From: an uncultured Actinomycetes bacterium
GTDB lineage: Bacteria; Actinomycetota; Actinomycetes; Nanopelagicales; Nanopelagicaceae
Direction of reading: 5' to 3'
DNA: 7,261 nt
Assembly: GCA_903898855.1 (NCBI GenBank)
Contig: CAIUHB010000012.1
Coordinates: 1 to 7,261, forward strand
Position numbers and translations under genes: made by a program. The notes under the pieces are model-generated. The model was not told the DNA's origin. It saw nothing but the letters and a program-made list of their open reading frames with translations, and ran no database searches. Shown piece after piece: positions 4,304-7,261 of this stretch (positions are counted from its first letter, which is position 1; each line of letters begins with the position of its first letter).

Positions 4304-4320
4304 TCACGCAATCTTCGTGA
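4304..4320. promoter_or_regulatory. Dyad upstream of InlB-repeat gene
   Basis: TCACG-N7-CGTGA, ending 4 bases before the -10 box at 4325, so it covers the -35 area. It could be an operator for a regulator of the surface-protein gene. It could also be a weak terminator stem for the mycoredoxin gene, though no U tract follows. Confidence 0.35.
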
Positions 4321-4324
4321 CCAC

Positions 4325-4330
4325 TAAAAT
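4325..4330 (+). promoter_or_regulatory. -10 box, leaderless start of InlB-repeat gene
   Basis: TAAAAT, then six bases, then ATG at 4337. It is the best match to the -10 consensus among the three leaderless candidates here. No convincing -35 hexamer. Confidence 0.6.
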
Positions 4331-4336
4331 CTATCC

Positions 4337-5920
4337 ATGAACTCCCGTGGTCGACTCATCAAGTCGCTAGTTAGTTCATTCGGCGTGGCCGCGCTCCTTC
4401 TGGTCGGCGCTCCAGTAGCAAGCGCGGTGAACTACACCGTTACATACGATGCCAACAGTGCAAATCCGATGGTGGGTGCGACAAGCGGAACAGTTCCATC
4501 TCCGACAAGTTATGCATCGGGTTCGACCGTCACTGTTGCTTCCAACTCGGGCGCATTAGCCAGGCAAGGTTTTACATTTGCAGGCTGGAATACGAGTGCA
4601 ACTGCAACAACTGCGCTCTATGCGGCGGGATCAGGCACCTTCACCATTAATGCTGATACAACTTTGTATGCAATTTGGAGCATTCCTCAATCAGCACGCT
4701 TAATTGCATCCGGTGGTTCTGTTGTCACCATCGCTAATACCAATAACGTCGCGAATGGTGCCAACTGCGTCGGAGGAAATATTCGCGGTGTCACATCCGA
4801 TGGCACATATATGTATTTCCGCCCATCCACATACCCCGGTTTTATTTGTAAATTAACTATGGCTGGCGTTGTCGTTTATGCCGCAAACGTTGGCGGTGTA
4901 TTGGGTGATGGAACGATTCCTACGGATTCCATGGCACTTGCTTACAGCTCAGGATGCATCTTTGTTCGAGGTACTGGAGCAGCAACAAGCACTGTTTATT
5001 GCATCGATACCAGCGATTGGTCCATCACGGCGCGAACGCTTCCGACATCGCTTTATGCTGGAGGTGGTTGGGGAACAGGAAACGTCATTACCTTTCCGGA
5101 TGGCCGATTTGGCGCGGTAAGTGCGCCCGGTGCTGGAACAGGTATCGGCCTCTGTCCGGGTGGAATGTATTGCAAGATTCTTCGACTCTATAACGTAATT
5201 GGTGCGGGAAAGAGCGTCACCTTCACTACATCTGAGGATCTATACCTTGCCGATCCAGAATCTGGCTGGCCAAATGATGAACATGGCATCGCAACCGACG
5301 GCACCTACCTTTACGAAATTATGTTTAGCAGTGGCTACAAAGTCTGGGCGCTTCGCTCGGGTGCGCCGTCTTACTTAGTCTTTAATGGCAGTGGCTCTGG
5401 TGCATGCGGCGCAACCACTGGAGTTACTGGTGGATTGTGCGGAATTAATACTCCCGTTGATGGAACGACCTCTCTCATGAGCAATGCCACCTATATCGGC
5501 CACAATCACGCAACCGGTACTTACATGATGGGTGATTACAGCAACCCAAAGATCTATATTTCTAATTCAATATTGCCCCCATCTGGCCTAGGTAGCTTGG
5601 CTTCTAATGCTTCCTTCAACTCTTTTGGACTAAACAGCGGCCTCTCTACTGCGATCTATCGGGCGAACAATCAAATTGTTGTTAATTTAAATGTTCCTTC
5701 CAAAGTGACTTTCTACTCCAAGGGCAAAGCAATTCCTGGTTGCAAAAATATTTCTTCTACGGGAACTTCTCCGAGCATCGTCGCAACATGTAATTGGAAG
5801 CCAGCGGCGCACGGTTATGTCTACATCACAGCTACTGCTGTGCCCACAAATAGCCAGATCGCTAGCGGATCGACTTCTCCGTTGCTTCTTCTTGTTAGTG
5901 CGCGCAGCGGAAACCGCTAA
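4337..5920 (+). CDS. Secreted protein: InlB B-repeat, propeller-like region, shared C-terminal module
   Basis: 527 aa. A signal peptide covers residues 1-30 (MNSRGRLIK, hydrophobic core, VASA before VNY). Residues ~32-115 form an InlB B-repeat/Listeria-Bacteroides repeat domain: YTVTYDAN, SGTVPSPTSYASGSTVTV, GFTFAGWNTSA and TTLYAIWS. Residues ~120-415 hold recurring DGTYMYF (155-161) and DGTYLYEIMF (321-330) segments with several Cys, suggesting a beta-propeller or similar beta-repeat fold; the family is not recognised. Residues ~425-527 are the shared module: AIYR (439-442), GKAIPGC (463-469), CNWKP-x2-H (485-492) and an ARSGNR end. B repeats occur in adhesins and other surface proteins, so a binding role outside the cell is likely but unproven. 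No sortase motif or C-terminal membrane segment is seen. The start is supported by the signal peptide and a TAAAAT box six bases upstream. Confidence 0.87.
   Translation: MNSRGRLIKSLVSSFGVAALLLVGAPVASAVNYTVTYDANSANPMVGATSGTVPSPTSYASGSTVTVASNSGALARQGFTFAGWNTSATATTALYAAGSGTFTINADTTLYAIWSIPQSARLIASGGSVVTIANTNNVANGANCVGGNIRGVTSDGTYMYFRPSTYPGFICKLTMAGVVVYAANVGGVLGDGTIPTDSMALAYSSGCIFVRGTGAATSTVYCIDTSDWSITARTLPTSLYAGGGWGTGNVITFPDGRFGAVSAPGAGTGIGLCPGGMYCKILRLYNVIGAGKSVTFTTSEDLYLADPESGWPNDEHGIATDGTYLYEIMFSSGYKVWALRSGAPSYLVFNGSGSGACGATTGVTGGLCGINTPVDGTTSLMSNATYIGHNHATGTYMMGDYSNPKIYISNSILPPSGLGSLASNASFNSFGLNSGLSTAIYRANNQIVVNLNVPSKVTFYSKGKAIPGCKNISSTGTSPSIVATCNWKPAAHGYVYITATAVPTNSQIASGSTSPLLLLVSARSGNR
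5609..5917 (+). repeat. C-terminal surface module, copy C
   Basis: Encodes residues ~425-527 of the InlB-repeat protein. It shares a 15-bp identical DNA stretch with copy A over the WKPA codons, and the same PGC and terminal Arg landmarks as copies A and B. Confidence 0.75.
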
Positions 5921-5943
5921 CCGCTCGTTCTGAAACTTCTGCT

Positions 5944-7209
5944 TTACGGAGCTACGTAAGGAGGAAGGCTGGAGGAGACAAGTGGCGTCCAGTGGTAATT
6001 ACTGGAGTCATAGGTTGGGTTGGCAGGATTCTGTGCCAAGAGCAGGAGCATGGTGCCCGAGACATTGGTAAGCGGTGTTGGCGGAACTGACAAGGTAGTT
6101 CCGGAATAGAGCGCAGTTCCTTTAACAACGCGGATATTGCGCAAATAGCCGCTTAAAGCATAGGTACTACGGTACTGATTGAGCTGACCGACAACGACAT
6201 TGCTATTGGAGATGGTCAGACCCGAATAGGTTGTGGTTGCAACTCGCGTGCCATCAACATAGATGCTGTAGGTGTTCACATCGCGAACGGCTGCGTAATG
6301 GTGGAAATTGGAATCGTTCCATTGCCCTGTGGTGAGCGCGTAGGCCAGATCGTGTCCAACGCCATTAATACGTAACTTGATGGCAGATGACTCAATCCAG
6401 AAGGCAAAGCCGCCACCGCTATTTACATCGCCACCAGAATCAAAGAAAGTCTGATTCTGGGCATTGGTAATTTTCGCCCAGACATCGATGGTGAAGGAGG
6501 ATGCTCCGAGATTTAAGTTGGGATCAGAGGCGTAGGAAATATCGGTGGTGGTATTAGCAAAGTTAAGGCTGCCGCTCGGGAGTGATGTTTGTGTCAAAGT
6601 GCCATCGTGATCGACTGTCTCGACCGTAAATTTATAAACGCTGGTGGCTCCCGCTTTCGCCACTGCTGGTCCCACTGCGTTATAGAGCGTGACGGTAAAG
6701 CCGGTGGAGATATTGGAAATTTCCGAATACGTAAGTCCAGATCCAGCTAACGAGAAGGAGCCATTGTTGTCATAGACGCGAACTGAATCGTAATTTGTCG
6801 ATCCGCCAGTTTGATAGAGAGTCAACGGCGTCGATGTTGTGGAGTCATAGGCGCGAAGGATTAAATCTTTTCCGTAGCACCCCGTGCTAATTCCGCTGAC
6901 TTGAAGTGAGGTCAATCGGTAGGCAGCGTTATTGCCCGTTGCATTAGCGAATGTGGCATAGGGGGTAAGGGAGATAGTGGGAGAGCATGCTGTAGCCACC
7001 AATACGCCTTGGCCATATTCAACGACACCGGAGGCGAGTTGAATTTTTGAGGCAAATGTTGAACCAAGAGTTGAGTAGGCAATGACAGAGGCAATAGCCA
7101 AAACTGATAACTTGATTTTGAGTCCGATTTTTGGACGGACTAGTTCATCCTCTTCGATAACGTCATCGAAGTACTCATCATCGGAAAAGTCGTAATCGGC
7201 AGCGCTCAT
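5944..7209 (-). CDS. Membrane-anchored or secreted LamG-domain protein
   Basis: 421 aa. Residues 1-26 are strongly acidic (DDEYFDD, EEDE) and presumably cytoplasmic. A basic patch (RPKIGLKIK) and a hydrophobic segment (34-53) follow, acting as a signal-anchor or an atypical signal peptide. Residues ~55-200 form a beta-rich domain with C75 and C111, able to form a disulfide, and a GVVEYGQGV segment. Residues ~212-392 form a LamG/concanavalin-like domain: SLNFANTTTDISY, FTIDVWAKI (239-247), WNDSNFHHYAAVRD (297-310), YSIYVDGTRVA (314-324) and SGYLRNIRVVKGTALY (353-368). Such domains bind carbohydrates or proteins at the cell surface. It lacks the C-terminal Arg module of its neighbours and is convergent with the InlB-repeat gene, with 23 bp between the stops. 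A weak AAGGCAGG lies 7 bases before the ATG. The upstream region to the window edge shows no clear promoter. Confidence 0.84.
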   Translation of the reverse strand: MSAADYDFSDDEYFDDVIEEDELVRPKIGLKIKLSVLAIASVIAYSTLGSTFASKIQLASGVVEYGQGVLVATACSPTISLTPYATFANATGNNAAYRLTSLQVSGISTGCYGKDLILRAYDSTTSTPLTLYQTGGSTNYDSVRVYDNNGSFSLAGSGLTYSEISNISTGFTVTLYNAVGPAVAKAGATSVYKFTVETVDHDGTLTQTSLPSGSLNFANTTTDISYASDPNLNLGASSFTIDVWAKITNAQNQTFFDSGGDVNSGGGFAFWIESSAIKLRINGVGHDLAYALTTGQWNDSNFHHYAAVRDVNTYSIYVDGTRVATTTYSGLTISNSNVVVGQLNQYRSTYALSGYLRNIRVVKGTALYSGTTLSVPPTPLTNVSGTMLLLLAQNPANPTYDSSNYHWTPLVSSSLPPYVAP

Positions 7210-7261
7210 CGCGCGCCTGCCTTATGACTTTTCTTCACCCCCTCACTTTATCAATCCGATC

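Noticed and set aside
5944..5959. Short stem TTACG-N6-CGTAA between the convergent genes, as a shared terminator.
   Set aside because: A 5-bp AT-rich stem overlapping the stop codon, without T runs on either side.

Overview
The window suggests a moderate-GC actinobacterium, probably a free-living aquatic lineage of the Nanopelagicales/acI kind. This is inference. It rests on a mycoredoxin-type CGYC glutaredoxin (an actinobacterial family), on several start codons that sit exactly six bases after a TANNNT -10 box with no Shine-Dalgarno (leaderless mRNAs), on roughly half GC, and on the dense packing of secreted adhesin-like proteins.

Left part (1-2000). A photolyase/cryptochrome-family gene on the minus strand (396-1595) is bracketed by two diverged copies of one ~295-bp unit (about 49-345 and 1698-1990), both in the same orientation. 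On the minus strand each unit carries a conserved promoter-like block, a leader with three hairpins, a perfect Shine-Dalgarno and a 38-39 codon ORF for an amphipathic peptide with a charged tail. On the plus strand each carries a TTG-N17-T(T/A)(A/T)AAT-like promoter and a GC-rich terminator, which predict a ~95-nt RNA antisense to the 3' half of the small ORF. This resembles a type I toxin-antitoxin arrangement, or another antisense-controlled micropeptide, but I recognise neither the peptide nor the RNA. The photolyase is itself odd: its FAD-binding half comes first and a segment like the usual N-terminal alpha/beta antenna domain comes last. It has four cysteines in an order and spacing like that of Fe-S photolyases.

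Right part (2100-7261). Three plus-strand genes (2142-2690, 2750-4006, 4337-5920) encode secreted or formerly secreted proteins. Their N-terminal parts are unrelated (Ig-like, Gly-rich, InlB-type B repeat plus a propeller-like region), but they share one C-terminal module of about 100 residues that ends in an arginine. The first has no signal peptide and looks 5'-truncated next to the second small-ORF unit. A mycoredoxin gene (4044-4283) lies between the second and third. A convergent minus-strand gene (5944-7209) encodes a membrane-anchored or secreted LamG-domain protein.

Overall this looks like an accessory surface-protein region joined to a light/DNA-repair gene framed by paired micropeptide/antisense-RNA modules. 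No rRNA, tRNA, transposase or CRISPR array was seen.
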